A stretch of 64,000 bases of DNA from Azoarcus sp. PA01 (GCA_001274695.2 LARU01000002.1:2108001-2172000); one strand, 5' to 3'. Positions 18,669 through 28,845 are shown, counted from the first letter of the stretch. Numbers and translations are program-made. Notes: generated by a model from the letters alone, not told the origin.

Positions 18669-19598
18669 TCAGGCCGCCGAAACAGCGTGGCCTGCCTGCG
18701 GAGGAGGCAGGCCCTTGCCACGCTTGGCGTGGCGCATCAGCCGGCCGGCGTGGCGCAGCAGCCCGTCGGCGTCGGTCCCGCCGTCGGGATAGATCGCGCA
18801 GCCGACCGAAGCGCTGAGGGTGACCGCGTGGCCGCGCGCCTCGAATTCCTGCGCGAGCGCGGTGGCAGCCGCGCTCGCGACACGCTGCACGTCCTGCGCG
18901 TCGAACACCTCTTCGAGCACGATGACGAACTCGTCTGCGCCGGGGCGCGCGACCGTGTCCTGCTCGCGCACGAGGCTGCGCAGCCGTGCCCCGACGGCCT
19001 GCAGCAGTGCGTCGCCGACCGCTTCGCCGAACGCCGTGTTCACGCTCTTGAAGTCGTCGATGTTGACCAGCACGACGGCAGTGCGGCAGTTGTGCCGTTT
19101 CGAGCGCGTGATGCCTTGCGCGATGCGCTCGCCGAGCAGCAGGCGGTTCGCGAGCCCGGTCAGCGGATCGTTGTGTGCGGTGTATTGCAGGCGATGCTCG
19201 GTTTCCTGCAGCTGGCGGGTCGCTGCTTCGAGTTCCTGGCTGCGCTGGGCGAGGCTGCGGGTCAGCGCCTGCTCGGATGCCTGCAACGTGCGGATCAGCT
19301 GGTCACGGCTCGCGAGGGCTTCGGCCTGGACGCGCGCCTGTTCGCGAGCGAGCGACCGCCTGCGTGCGATGAGCGCGATCGACAGCAACAGCACCGCGAG
19401 CGCGCCGGAATAGAACGCGAGGCCGAGGTGAGTCGCTTCGAGGCACTCGGCAAGCCGCGCTGCGGGCTCCGCGGCGCGCGCAACGGACGGGGACGCGAGC
19501 ACGATGACCGCCGTGACCGCGGCGCCGCTTCGCCCCGGCCAACGGGGCGTCCGGAGGTCGGAATTGCTCTTCAGTCGCGCCGCACGATCCCGCATCAT
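18669..19598 (-). CDS. Membrane-bound diguanylate cyclase-like protein with GADEF active site
   Basis: About 309 residues: a hydrophobic N-terminus, a periplasmic stretch, one strong membrane helix (FYSGALAVLLLSIALIA), a coiled coil rich in Q and E, then a GGDEF domain starting DPLTGLANRLLLGERI. GGDEF domains make cyclic di-GMP. Here the signature reads RPGADEF, so the second Gly is Ala, which may lower or abolish activity. An RxxD inhibitory site (REQD) sits five residues before the signature. An ATG pair at 19598/19595 directly after GGGAGGG is the best start; a TTG at 19610 also exists. It lies between cobU and cobT on the same strand. Confidence 0.82.
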   Translation of the reverse strand: MMRDRAARLKSNSDLRTPRWPGRSGAAVTAVIVLASPSVARAAEPAARLAECLEATHLGLAFYSGALAVLLLSIALIARRRSLAREQARVQAEALASRDQLIRTLQASEQALTRSLAQRSQELEAATRQLQETEHRLQYTAHNDPLTGLANRLLLGERIAQGITRSKRHNCRTAVVLVNIDDFKSVNTAFGEAVGDALLQAVGARLRSLVREQDTVARPGADEFVIVLEEVFDAQDVQRVASAAATALAQEFEARGHAVTLSASVGCAIYPDGGTDADGLLRHAGRLMRHAKRGKGLPPPQAGHAVSAA

Positions 19599-19748
19599 CC
19601 CTCCCGACAAACAAGTTGTTACATGACCTTATTGTATGAGGTGTTGCCCGCGGTGCCGTGCGAAAAGGCGCGGCTCGGGCAACAAACCGATGCGGGCACG
19701 GCACGCCCGGCGCGACGCGTCGCAGGACGCAGCGGCGCGGGCAGCGGT

Positions 19749-20294
19749 TCAGCCTTTCAACGTAAGCGGCAGGCCGGCGGCCACGAAAGTCACGCGCCCG
19801 CACCGCGCGGCGACGGACTGGTTGAGTCGTCCGGCCTCGTCGCGAAAAAGCCGCCCGAGCGGTGTTTCGGGCACCAGCCCGAGGCCGAGCTCGTTGGCGA
19901 CGAGCAGCACGTCGCCGGGCAGGCCGGGCAGGCAGTCGAGCAGGGCGGCGCGTTCGGCGAGCAGTCGCGGCAGGGCGTCGGCATCGAGCGGAGCAGGCAG
20001 CGTGTCGGCGTCCGCCATCAGGTTCATCAGCCACAGCGTCAGGCAGTCGACGATGACGCAGCGCCCGGGCTGCGCTTCGCGGCGCAGCGCGTCGGCGAGC
20101 GCCAGCGGCGTCTCGACGGTACGCCACGCGCTCGGACGGTCCTGCTGGTGGCGGCGGATACGCGATGCCATTTCCGCATCGAGCGCTTCGGCGGTGACGA
20201 TCACGGTGACCGGCAGCCCGGTCGCGAGCGCGAGGGTTTCGGCGTAACGGCTCTTGCCGGAGCGCGCGCCGCCAAGGATCAGATGTGCGGGCAT
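19749..20294 (-). CDS. cobU: Bifunctional adenosylcobinamide kinase / adenosylcobinamide-phosphate guanylyltransferase CobU
   Basis: A 181-residue enzyme that phosphorylates adenosylcobinamide and then attaches GMP. HLILGGARSGKSRYAETLAL at residues 4-23 is the P-loop start. TAEALDAEMASRIRRHQQDR near 34-53 contains the guanylylated His, and VLLVANELGLGLVPETPLGR near 130-149 is the second family motif. It is divergent from the riboswitch-controlled btuB and lies 150 bases upstream of the cyclase-like gene, in the same direction as cobT-cobS-cobC. Confidence 0.96.
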   Translation of the reverse strand: MPAHLILGGARSGKSRYAETLALATGLPVTVIVTAEALDAEMASRIRRHQQDRPSAWRTVETPLALADALRREAQPGRCVIVDCLTLWLMNLMADADTLPAPLDADALPRLLAERAALLDCLPGLPGDVLLVANELGLGLVPETPLGRLFRDEAGRLNQSVAARCGRVTFVAAGLPLTLKG

Positions 20295-20381
20295 GATGCG
20301 GATTGCGCGGCCTTCGCTGCGGGAAGTTGCAGAACGCGCTATTATCCGCTCCGCATCCGGTTTGCGGGTGCAACGTGTTTC

Positions 20382-20596
20382 AGGTGCCCGAAAGCGAGTC
20401 TCGCTGACGGGTTAAACGGGAAACAGGTGCGCGAGAGCCTTCGACCGCCTCGCAATGCCTGTGCTGCCCCCGCAACGGTAAGTGGACGCAAGGCGCATCC
20501 AACCGCCACTGGACGGTCAGTCCGGGAAGGCGATGCGACCGGTCCGGCATTCCATCGCGAACGCCGGCCAGCCCACGAGCCCGGATACCGGCCCGA
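20382..20596 (+). promoter_or_regulatory. Cobalamin (B12) riboswitch upstream of btuB
   Basis: The leader holds the ordered elements of the AdoCbl riboswitch. They are GGTGCCCGAAAG near 20383, GGGTTAAACGGGAA near 20409, GCTGCCCCCGCAACGGTAAG at 20463-20482, GCCACTGG near 20505, CGGGAAGGC at 20523-20531, and the B12-box region AGCCCGGATACCGGCC near 20577-20592. It ends about 140 bases before the btuB start, and by family knowledge represses translation or elongation when B12 is plentiful. Boundaries are approximate. Confidence 0.93.
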
Positions 20597-20738
20597 ACGC
20601 GAATTGGCTGAAGTGCCGCGGGGTGGCGGCGACGGGTGCGGTCTTCTGCGGCTCTCGACGTATTCCCTGTAGCGGCGCTTCCTCGTGAAACATGCCACGG
20701 TGAGCGGGGACGCTACCGTTGGCGCAGGGAGAATCCCG

Positions 20739-22586
20739 ATGAACATCCGCTTGTCGACCGCCGCTGTCGCGGTCGCTGCCGCATTTCCGTTTGTTGTTTC
20801 CACTCCTGCATGGGCTGACGCCGAAGGCGAAACTGTCGTCGTGACGGCGACGCGTACGGCGCGAACGGTGTCCGACACGCTCGCGTCGGTAAGCGTCGTG
20901 ACGCGCGAGGACATCGAGGCGATGCAGGCGCGCTCCTCGCTCGACCTGCTGCGCGGGCTGCCCGGCATGTCGCTCGGCAACAACGGCGGCCTCGGCAAGA
21001 ACACCTCGATCTTCCTCCGCGGCACCGAGTCGGACCACGTGCTCGTGCTCATCGACGGCGTCAAGGTCGGCTCGGCGACGTCCGGTGCGACCGCGATCCA
21101 GGACATTCCGGTCGAGCAGATCGAACGCATCGAAGTGGTGCGCGGGCCGCGCTCGGGCCTGTATGGTTCGGAGGCGATCGGCGGCGTGATCCAGATCTTC
21201 ACGCGCCGCGGCGGCGGTGCGCTCGCTCCGAGCTTCAGCGCCGGCTTCGGCAGCGACAGGACGTGGCGCCTCGCGGCCGGGCTGTCCGGCGGCGGCGAGC
21301 AGACGTGGTTCAACGTCAGCGCCTCCGGGCTCGAGACCGACGGCTTCAACGCGTGCTCCGGCAAGCCTTTCCCCGGCGGTGCAGGCTGTTTCACGACCGA
21401 ACCGGACCGCGACGGCTATCGCAACGTCAGCGGCAGCGCACGGGCCGGGCTGCGGCTGCCGGGCGGCGGCGAGCTCGACTTCAACTGGCTGCGCGCCGAC
21501 AGCGACAACGAGTTCGACGGCACGACGCAGAACGAAGGTGAATCCAGACAGGAGGTTTTCGGCGGCCGGCTGAAAGTGTCGCCGCTCGCCGCGTGGGACG
21601 TGAGCCTGTCGGCAGGACTGAGCCGCGACCATTCGGACAATTTCAAGGACGGCGTGTTTGCGAGCCGCTTCGAGACCGACCGCGAAACGCTGTCGCTGCA
21701 GAACGACTTCCAGCTCGCTGCCGATCACGGCGTGACGCTCGGCTACGACTGGCAGAACGACAAGGTGTCGAGCACGACGTCGTTCCCGGTGCGTTCGCGG
21801 GACAACGAAGGTCTGTTCGTCCAATACCTCGGCGAAGTCGGCGCGCAGACGTGGCAGATCTCCGGCCGCGCCGACGACAACGAGCAGTTCGGCGTGCACC
21901 GCACCGGCAGCGTCGCGTGGGGTTATGAATTCGACCGCGCGCTGCATGTCTTCGCGTCGTACGGCACGGCATTCAAGGCGCCGACGTTCAACGAGCTCTA
22001 CTTCCCGTTCTTCGGTAACCCGGACCTCGAGCCGGAGACCGCGCGCAACGTCGAAGTCGGGCTGAGCGGCGAGACCGGGTGGGGCCGGTGGTCGACGAGC
22101 GTTTATCGGATGCGCGTCGAAGACCTGATTGCGTACGATGCGGCGCTCGGCCTGCCGAACAACATCGATTCGGCACTGATCACCGGACTCGAGGGTACGC
22201 TCGGCACGCAGCTGCTCGGCTGGGACGTCAATGCGAGCGTCACCCTGCTCGATCCGGAGAACCGCGCGAGCGGCGCGAACCGCGGCAACGTGCTGCCGCG
22301 CCGCGCCGAGCAGAGTGCGCGAATCGACGTCGATCGCGGCTTCGGATCGCTGCGTCTGGGCGCGAGCCTGCTCGCGGCGGGGCGGCGCTATGATGACGTC
22401 GCCAACACGCGCAGGCTCGCCGGCTACGGCACGCTCGACCTGCGCGCCGAATACGCATTCCATCGCGACTGGCGTGTTCAGGCGCGCGTCGAGAACGTTT
22501 TCGACAAGGATTACGAGACCGCGTCGTTCTTCAACCAGCAGGGCCGCGGCGCGTTCGTCACGGTCCGATACGAGCCGAAGCGTTAA
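20739..22586 (+). CDS. btuB: TonB-dependent vitamin B12 outer-membrane receptor BtuB
   Basis: A 615-residue beta-barrel receptor that takes up cobalamin with energy from TonB. Residues 1-26 form a signal peptide ending near PAWA. The TonB box ETVVVTATRTART follows. The plug domain contains LLRGLPGMSLG, KNTSIFLRGTESDHVLVLID and RIEVVRGPRSGLYGSEAIGG. The barrel ends with a C-terminal strand close to AFVTVRYEPKR. ATG 20739 follows GCAGGGAGA; the longer frame from GTG 20685 would put residues before the signal peptide. The B12 riboswitch upstream strongly supports B12 as substrate. Confidence 0.95.
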   Translation: MNIRLSTAAVAVAAAFPFVVSTPAWADAEGETVVVTATRTARTVSDTLASVSVVTREDIEAMQARSSLDLLRGLPGMSLGNNGGLGKNTSIFLRGTESDHVLVLIDGVKVGSATSGATAIQDIPVEQIERIEVVRGPRSGLYGSEAIGGVIQIFTRRGGGALAPSFSAGFGSDRTWRLAAGLSGGGEQTWFNVSASGLETDGFNACSGKPFPGGAGCFTTEPDRDGYRNVSGSARAGLRLPGGGELDFNWLRADSDNEFDGTTQNEGESRQEVFGGRLKVSPLAAWDVSLSAGLSRDHSDNFKDGVFASRFETDRETLSLQNDFQLAADHGVTLGYDWQNDKVSSTTSFPVRSRDNEGLFVQYLGEVGAQTWQISGRADDNEQFGVHRTGSVAWGYEFDRALHVFASYGTAFKAPTFNELYFPFFGNPDLEPETARNVEVGLSGETGWGRWSTSVYRMRVEDLIAYDAALGLPNNIDSALITGLEGTLGTQLLGWDVNASVTLLDPENRASGANRGNVLPRRAEQSARIDVDRGFGSLRLGASLLAAGRRYDDVANTRRLAGYGTLDLRAEYAFHRDWRVQARVENVFDKDYETASFFNQQGRGAFVTVRYEPKR

Positions 22587-22652
22587 GCTCCGGGAATCCC
22601 CGGCGGGGCAGCGAGGCCGCGCTCGCGCCGGGGCCTGGAGTTCGGCAAGCAC

Positions 22653-23633
22653 ATGACTTCGCAGAGGAACATCCTCGTCACGCTCGGATCGTTGGCGCTC
22701 TGCGGCGCACTCGCGCTCGCGTGGGCGCTGTCCGCCGGCGACCTCGCGATCCCGTTTTCCGACATCGTCGCGGCGCTCTTCGCCGGCGCCGAAGGGATGT
22801 CGGCGACGGTCGTGCGCGAACTGCGCCTGCCGCGCGCGGTCGCGGTGTTCGCGTGCGGCGGACTGCTCGCGATCGCCGGCGCGCTGATGCAGGTGCTGCT
22901 GAGGAACCCGCTCGCCGACCCCTATGTGCTCGGCATCTCCGGCGGGGCGGCGGTCGGCGCGCTCGGGGCGATGCTGCTCGGCCTCGCGCCGTGGCTCGTC
23001 GATGCGGCGGCGTTCGCAGGTGCCCTCGGCGCGATGCTGCTGGTGTTCGGGCTCGCGCACGGCGATGGCTCGTGGACGCAGACGCGGCTGTTGCTGACCG
23101 GTGTCATCGTCGCGGCCGGTTGCGGCGCGGCCGTGACGCTGATGCTGTCGCTCGCGACCGATACGCGGCTGCAGTCGATGCTGTTCTGGCTGATGGGCGA
23201 CGCGTCGGGCGCGTCGCGGCCGTGGCCGGCGCTGGTGCTGATGGCCGTCGGGCTGGTCGCGGTGCTGCCGTTCGCGCGCGACCTGAACGTGCTCGCGCGC
23301 GGCGAGCTGTCGGCGCGCGCGCTCGGCGTGCGCGTCGAGCGGCTGCGCTACCTGCTGTACGTGCTCGCGTCGCTGCTGACCGCGGCGGCAGTGACGCTGA
23401 TCGGTTCAGTCGGTTTCGTCGGGCTGATCGTCCCGCACCTGGTGCGCTTCGTCCTCGGCAACGACCAGCGCGTGCTGCTGCCCGCCGCGATGCTCGCCGG
23501 CGGCGCGCTGCTGACGGTCGCCGATACGGCAGCGCGCACGGTGATCGCACCGATACAGCTGCCGGTCGGCGTGCTGACGGCGCTGATCGGCGTGCCGGTG
23601 TTCCTGTTCCTGCTGTCGCGCCACCCGCGATGA
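22653..23633 (+). CDS. btuC: Cobalamin ABC transporter permease BtuC (FecCD family)
   Basis: A 326-residue polytopic permease with about ten membrane helices, the inner-membrane channel of B12 import. It has the family stretches LRLPRAVAVFACGGLLAIAG near 49-68, RNPLADPYVLGISGGAAVGA near 76-95 and SVGFVGLIVPHLVRFVLGND near 251-270, which includes the coupling helix that contacts the ATPase. Its stop overlaps the btuD ATG. No periplasmic binding protein (btuF) is seen in the window. Confidence 0.93.
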   Translation: MTSQRNILVTLGSLALCGALALAWALSAGDLAIPFSDIVAALFAGAEGMSATVVRELRLPRAVAVFACGGLLAIAGALMQVLLRNPLADPYVLGISGGAAVGALGAMLLGLAPWLVDAAAFAGALGAMLLVFGLAHGDGSWTQTRLLLTGVIVAAGCGAAVTLMLSLATDTRLQSMLFWLMGDASGASRPWPALVLMAVGLVAVLPFARDLNVLARGELSARALGVRVERLRYLLYVLASLLTAAAVTLIGSVGFVGLIVPHLVRFVLGNDQRVLLPAAMLAGGALLTVADTAARTVIAPIQLPVGVLTALIGVPVFLFLLSRHPR

Positions 23634-24409
23634 ACGCCGCTGCCGAAATCCTCCTCGAAGCGGACCGCCTCGCGCTGAAAGTTGCAGAGCGCTGGCTGTG
23701 CTGCGAGTTCAGCCTGCGCCTGGCGGCCGGCGAGTGCCTCGTGCTGCTCGGGCCGAACGGCGCCGGCAAGACGACACTGCTGCATACTCTGGCGGGCCTG
23801 CGCGAGCCGTCGGTCGGCAGCGTGCGGCTCGGCCGGCGGCAATACGCCGACTGGGATCCGCTTGCCGCGGCGCGCTTTCGCGGGCTGTTGCCGCAGCAGC
23901 AGCCGGATCATTTCTCCGCGACGGTGCTGCAGACCGCGCTCGTCGGCCGCCATCCGCATCTCGGCCGCTGGGGCTGGGAAAGCGACGAGGACGTCGCGAT
24001 CGCGCGCGCAGCGCTCGCCGAAGTCGGACTCGCCGAGCTCGCCGGGCGCGACATCCTCAGTCTGTCCGGCGGCGAGCGCCAGCGCGTGTCGATCGCCGCG
24101 CTGCTCGCACAGGCGCCGCGCCTGTTCCTGCTCGACGAACCGACGAACCATCTCGACCTGCATTACCAGGTCGCAGTGCTCGAGCTGTTCGCGCAGCTGG
24201 CGCGAGACGGACGCGGCGTCGTGATGGTGCTGCACGACATCAACCTTGCGGCGCGCTTCGCCGATCATGTGATCCTGCTCGACGGGCGCGGCGGCGTGAC
24301 GGCCGGCGCGCGCGACGCAGTGCTGCAGGCGGACCGCCTGAGCCACGCGTACAACCACCCGATCTGCCGCGTCGCGGTCGACGGACGAACCGTTTTTCTT
24401 CCGGACTGA
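23630..24409 (+). CDS. btuD: Cobalamin ABC transporter ATP-binding protein BtuD
   Basis: A 259-residue ABC ATPase that powers BtuC. Walker A LLGPNGAGKTT is near residues 39-49, the Q-loop LLPQQQPDHFS near 85, the signature ILSLSGGERQRVSIAAL near 142-158, Walker B LFLLDEPTNHLD near 165-176 and the H-loop VVMVLHDINLA near 196. The ATG at 23630 overlaps the btuC stop (ATGA). Length is normal for iron-siderophore/B12 class importers. Confidence 0.94.
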   Translation: MNAAAEILLEADRLALKVAERWLCCEFSLRLAAGECLVLLGPNGAGKTTLLHTLAGLREPSVGSVRLGRRQYADWDPLAAARFRGLLPQQQPDHFSATVLQTALVGRHPHLGRWGWESDEDVAIARAALAEVGLAELAGRDILSLSGGERQRVSIAALLAQAPRLFLLDEPTNHLDLHYQVAVLELFAQLARDGRGVVMVLHDINLAARFADHVILLDGRGGVTAGARDAVLQADRLSHAYNHPICRVAVDGRTVFLPD

Positions 24410-24412
24410 GCC

Positions 24413-25021
24413 ATGAACGAATCGATCGAAAAAGATGCCCGCCACGCCGCACGCATGCAGCGCAAGAAGGCGGTCATCGACGAAAAAATCGCCGCCGCGC
24501 AGATCGAACGCGGCGTGCTGGTGGTCAATACCGGCAACGGCAAGGGGAAATCGAGCGCGGCGTTCGGTGTCGTCGCGCGCGCACTCGGCCACGGCATGAA
24601 AGTCGGCGTCGTGCAGTTCGTCAAGGGACGCTCGGACACCGGAGAGGAGGCGTTCTTCGGCCGCCAGCCCGGGGTGGTCTGGCACGTGATGGGCGAAGGC
24701 TTCACGTGGGATACGCAGGACCGGGCGCGCGACGTCGCGACCGCGGAAGCGGCGTGGGCGCAGACGCAGACGCTGCTGCGTGATCCGGCGATCGGCCTCG
24801 TCGTGCTCGACGAACTGAACATCGCGTTGAAATATCGCTACCTCGATGTCGCGCGCGTCATCGCCGACCTCGTCGCGCGCCCGGCCGACCAGCACGTCGT
24901 CGTCACCGGGCGCGCCGCGCCGCCGGAGCTGGTCGCCGTCGCCGACACCGTCACCGACATGGGGCCGGTGAAGCACGCGTTTTCGGCCGGCGTGAAAGCG
25001 ATGCCGGGCGTCGAGTTCTGA
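24413..25021 (+). CDS. cobO: Cob(I)yrinic acid a,c-diamide adenosyltransferase CobO (BtuR/CobA-type)
   Basis: A 202-residue ATP:corrinoid adenosyltransferase that attaches the upper 5'-deoxyadenosyl ligand. It has the unusual P-loop VNTGNGKGKSSAAFGVVARA near residues 38-57, VGVVQFVKGRSDTGEE, and LVVLDELNIALKYRYLD near 132-148 (Walker B-like). The charged N-terminus (RKKAVIDEKIAAAQ) is typical. It begins three bases after btuD. It serves both salvage of imported corrinoid and biosynthesis with cobA and cobB downstream. Confidence 0.95.
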   Translation: MNESIEKDARHAARMQRKKAVIDEKIAAAQIERGVLVVNTGNGKGKSSAAFGVVARALGHGMKVGVVQFVKGRSDTGEEAFFGRQPGVVWHVMGEGFTWDTQDRARDVATAEAAWAQTQTLLRDPAIGLVVLDELNIALKYRYLDVARVIADLVARPADQHVVVTGRAAPPELVAVADTVTDMGPVKHAFSAGVKAMPGVEF

Positions 25022-25052
25022 CTGCGAGAACAGGGAGGGCGGCGAACGGACT

Positions 25053-25191
25053 GGCGGAAGACCTCGAAATGAATGCCTACGCGATTGCGGTTTCTTCCGC
25101 CTCAACCGCCAATCCAATAACAACCGTTCGCCGTGAGCCGTTCGACGTCGCTCAGGACAGGCTTGTCGAAGGGCGCTGCCCGGGCTTCGAC
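25053..25191. repeat. Intergenic inverted-repeat region
   Basis: The 251-base gap between cobO and cobA holds no gene I can support. It has a 9-base inverted repeat (GGCGGAAGA at 25053-25061, TCTTCCGCC at 25093-25101). From 25124 to about 25191 it has copies of the CGTTCGCC...CTTGTCGAAGGGC type of dispersed repeat, also seen within the element at 31719-31828. It could act as a transcript-processing hairpin. Confidence 0.5.
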
Positions 25192-25272
25192 AAATCGGTC
25201 CGGAGCGAACCGGATTTAGCTGCCCGGCTGACAACGGGTTGATCGATACCGCAATGGAGCCGAGAGAAAACG

Positions 25273-26127
25273 ATGTCCCTGCCTGATATTCCCTCGCCGC
25301 GACCCGGTCCGGTTGCCGGCCACGTCTATCTCGTCGGCGCCGGCCCCGGCGACCCCGAGCTGCTGACCTTGCGCGGCGCGCGCCTGATCGCCGGCGCCGA
25401 CGCCGTCGTCTTCGACAACCTCGTCAGCCCGGTGATCGTCGATCTCGCGCCGCCCGCGGCCGAGCGCCATTACGTCGGCAAGAAGGCGTCGGACCACACG
25501 CTGCCGCAGGGCGAGATCAACCGCCTGCTCGTGCGGCTCGCGCAGGCGGGCAAGCGCGTCGTGCGGCTCAAGGGCGGCGATCCTTTCATTTTCGGCCGCG
25601 GCGGCGAGGAGATGGAGGTGCTCGTCGGCGCGGGCATCACCGTTGAAGTCGTCCCCGGCGTCACTGCTGCCGCGGGGGTCGCCGCGTACGCCGGCATTCC
25701 GCTGACGCATCGAGATCATGCGCGCTCGGTCGTCTTCACGACCGGCTTTCTCAAGGACGGCGCGCTCGACCTCGACTGGCCGATGCTCGCGCGCCCCGGC
25801 CAGACGCTCGTCGTCTACATGGGCATTTCGCGGCTCGCCGAAATCTGCCGGCAGCTGATTGCGCATGGCCTTCCGGCGGCGACCCCCGCCGGCGTCGTCG
25901 AGCGGGGCACGACGCGCGCGCAGCGCGTCGCGGTCGGCACCCTCGCGACGCTTGCCGATGTCGTTCGCGATGCCGACATCCGTCCGCCGGCGCTGACGAT
26001 CGTCGGCGACGTCGTCGGCCTGTACCCGCGACTCGCGTGGTTTTCGACGGACGAGGGCGAACAGGTGCCGCATGCGCCGCATGTCGGCTGCACCGTCGTG
26101 CACCCGAAGCCCGAGCCGAAGCCATGA
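25273..26127 (+). CDS. cobA: Uroporphyrinogen-III C-methyltransferase CobA (SUMT)
   Basis: A 284-residue SAM-dependent enzyme that methylates uroporphyrinogen III at C2 and C7 to precorrin-2, the branch point to B12 and siroheme. [20 protein letters not shown] near residues 18-37 is the SAM-site loop; [20 protein letters not shown] near 98-117 and [20 protein letters not shown] near 129-148 are SUMT signatures. The siroheme-synthase (CysG) N-terminal domains are absent. ATG 25273 is used. Its stop overlaps a tiny ORF (ATGA at 26124) that leads to cobB. Confidence 0.95.
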   Translation: MSLPDIPSPRPGPVAGHVYLVGAGPGDPELLTLRGARLIAGADAVVFDNLVSPVIVDLAPPAAERHYVGKKASDHTLPQGEINRLLVRLAQAGKRVVRLKGGDPFIFGRGGEEMEVLVGAGITVEVVPGVTAAAGVAAYAGIPLTHRDHARSVVFTTGFLKDGALDLDWPMLARPGQTLVVYMGISRLAEICRQLIAHGLPAATPAGVVERGTTRAQRVAVGTLATLADVVRDADIRPPALTIVGDVVGLYPRLAWFSTDEGEQVPHAPHVGCTVVHPKPEPKP

Positions 26128-26231
26128 CGCTTCCATACGAAGTGGAGCTCGATCGAGACGGGGGCCGCGCAGCGGCGATGCTGCCGCCAGGGCTCGACTC
26201 CGCGATTGCGGCGGGACGGGAGCGGCGATGA
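26124..26231 (+). CDS. Tiny ORF bridging cobA and cobB (35 residues, uncertain)
   Basis: A 35-codon frame (starting [20 protein letters not shown]). Its ATG overlaps the cobA stop (ATGA) and its own TGA overlaps the cobB ATG (ATGA), filling the gap exactly. No family is recognised. It may be translated simply to carry ribosomes from cobA to cobB, be the remnant of a lost cobalamin gene, or be chance: any gene starting ATGA has a frame ending there. No strong ribosome site of its own is seen. Confidence 0.3.
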   Translation: MTLPYEVELDRDGGRAAAMLPPGLDSAIAAGRERR

Positions 26232-27559
26232 GCCTCGCGATCGAAGCCGCCCCGACTTCCTGCCCGGCCCTGTTCGTCGCGGCGCCGGCGTCCGGCCAAG
26301 GCAAGACCACTGTGACCGCGGCGCTCGCCCGCCTGCATGCGCGCCAGGGGCGGCGGGTGCGCGTGTTCAAGTGCGGCCCCGATTTCCTCGATCCGCAGAT
26401 CCATGCCGTCGCAAGCGGCGCGCCGGTGTACAACCTCGACCTCGGCATGTGCGGCGAGGTTGACGCCGCGTGGCGGCTGCATCGCGTCGCGGCCGACGCG
26501 GACCTGATCCTCGTCGAAGGCGTCATGGGGCTTTTCGACGGGGCGCCATCGGGCGCCGACATCGCGCGCCGCTTCGGTTTGCCGGTCCTCGCCGTGATCG
26601 ATGCGCGCGCGATGGCGCAGACGTTCGGCGCGATCGCCTACGGGCTCGCGCATTACGAGCCGGATCTGCCGTTTTCCGGCGTGCTCGCGAACCACGTCGG
26701 CGGCGCACGCCATGCCGAAATGCTGCGTGCCGCGCTGCCGGAAGGGATGCGCTGGTATGGCGCGGTCGCGCGCGAGCCGCAAGCCGCGCTGCCGGAGCGC
26801 CATCTCGGCGTGCTTCAGGCTGCCGAGATCGGCGACCTCGTCGAGCGCCTCGACCGGCTCGCCGACGCGCTCGCGGCGACCGGCGCGGCCGAGCTGCCGC
26901 CGCCGGTGTCGTTTCCCGCGGCGCGCATGCCGGAGATCCGGCCGCTGCTCGCCGGCACGACGATCGCGATCGCGCGCGACGCCGCGTACGGCTTCATCTA
27001 TCCGGCGAACCTCGACACGCTCTCCGCGCTCGGCGCTCGGCTGGCGTTCTTCTCGCCGCTCGCCGGCGATGCGCTGCCCGATTGCGACGCGGTGTGGCTG
27101 CCCGGCGGCTATCCCGAGCTGCATGCGGCGACGATCGCGGCCAACCGCGGCTTCCGCGACGCGCTGCACGCACACGCCGCGGCCGGCCGCGCGCTGCTCG
27201 CCGAATGCGGCGGCATGATGAGCCTGTTCGACGAGATCGTCGACACGGCCGGGCAGCCGCACCCGCTCGTCGGCCTGCTGCCCGGACGCGCGGTGATGCA
27301 GCCGCGGCTCGCGGCGCTCGGGATGCAGGTCGCCGAGCTCCCGGAAGGGCGGCTCGCCGGCCACACGTTCCACTATTCGAAGTCGGACACGTCGCTGTCG
27401 CCGCTGCTGCGCGCGCGCACGCCCGACGGGCGCGAAGGCGAAGCGATCTATCGCCGCGGGCGGGTGACAGCGTCTTATGTGCATTTCTATTTCCCGTCGA
27501 ACCCGGCTGCGGTCGCGGGCCTGTTCGGCCGAGCGCCTCGACGCGTTGCACCGCAATGA
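26228..27559 (+). CDS. cobB: Cobyrinate a,c-diamide synthase CobB (CbiA-type)
   Basis: A 443-residue amidotransferase that amidates the a and c carboxyls of the corrin ring using ATP and glutamine. The N-terminal ATPase domain has VAAPASGQGKTTVTAALARL near 17-36, FKCGPDFLDPQIHA near 49-62 and LVEGVMGLFDG near 98-108. The C-terminal glutamine domain has WLPGGYPELHAATIAANRGF near 291-310 and ALLAECGGMMSLFDEIVD near 321-338, with the nucleophilic Cys and a late YVHFYFPSNP His. The frame is open upstream to 26072; ATG 26228 fits the domain start. Confidence 0.94.
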   Translation: MSLAIEAAPTSCPALFVAAPASGQGKTTVTAALARLHARQGRRVRVFKCGPDFLDPQIHAVASGAPVYNLDLGMCGEVDAAWRLHRVAADADLILVEGVMGLFDGAPSGADIARRFGLPVLAVIDARAMAQTFGAIAYGLAHYEPDLPFSGVLANHVGGARHAEMLRAALPEGMRWYGAVAREPQAALPERHLGVLQAAEIGDLVERLDRLADALAATGAAELPPPVSFPAARMPEIRPLLAGTTIAIARDAAYGFIYPANLDTLSALGARLAFFSPLAGDALPDCDAVWLPGGYPELHAATIAANRGFRDALHAHAAAGRALLAECGGMMSLFDEIVDTAGQPHPLVGLLPGRAVMQPRLAALGMQVAELPEGRLAGHTFHYSKSDTSLSPLLRARTPDGREGEAIYRRGRVTASYVHFYFPSNPAAVAGLFGRAPRRVAPQ

Positions 27560-27596
27560 AGGAAATCGAACGAAGCGAACAACGTTTTTTGAACCG

Positions 27597-28571
<975 letters not shown>

Positions 28572-28588
28572 TGCGGCTGCAGTGAAGG

Positions 28589-28620
28589 TCTCCCGGGGGC
28601 GGGCGCGTGGCCGCCCGGGA
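28589..28620 (+). terminator. Strong hairpin after bluB, possible terminator
   Basis: A GC-rich stem of TCCCGGG-type arms (left arm from 28591, right arm CCGCCCGGGA ending 28620) just after bluB. There is no T-run behind it, so it may work as a 3' stabiliser or a weak terminator. The 274 bases from here to the LysR gene hold no other gene I can support. Confidence 0.4.
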
Positions 28621-28845
28621 TGCCCAAACCGCAGGGATTGAACGGTACAATCGATTTCCGCTGCCCCGTCGGCGGCGCCGGTTCCGGCGTCTGCTGTTCC
28701 GGGCGCACGTCCCCGTCGATGATCCACAAGGGCTTTGCTCGAAACTGGTGCCATTGGTGTCCGCCCCCGACTCCGATCTCGATGACCATCCGGTCGACCG
28801 TTTTCGCCATGAGGCGGTCCCGCGGCTCGCCGCGGATGGCGGACG

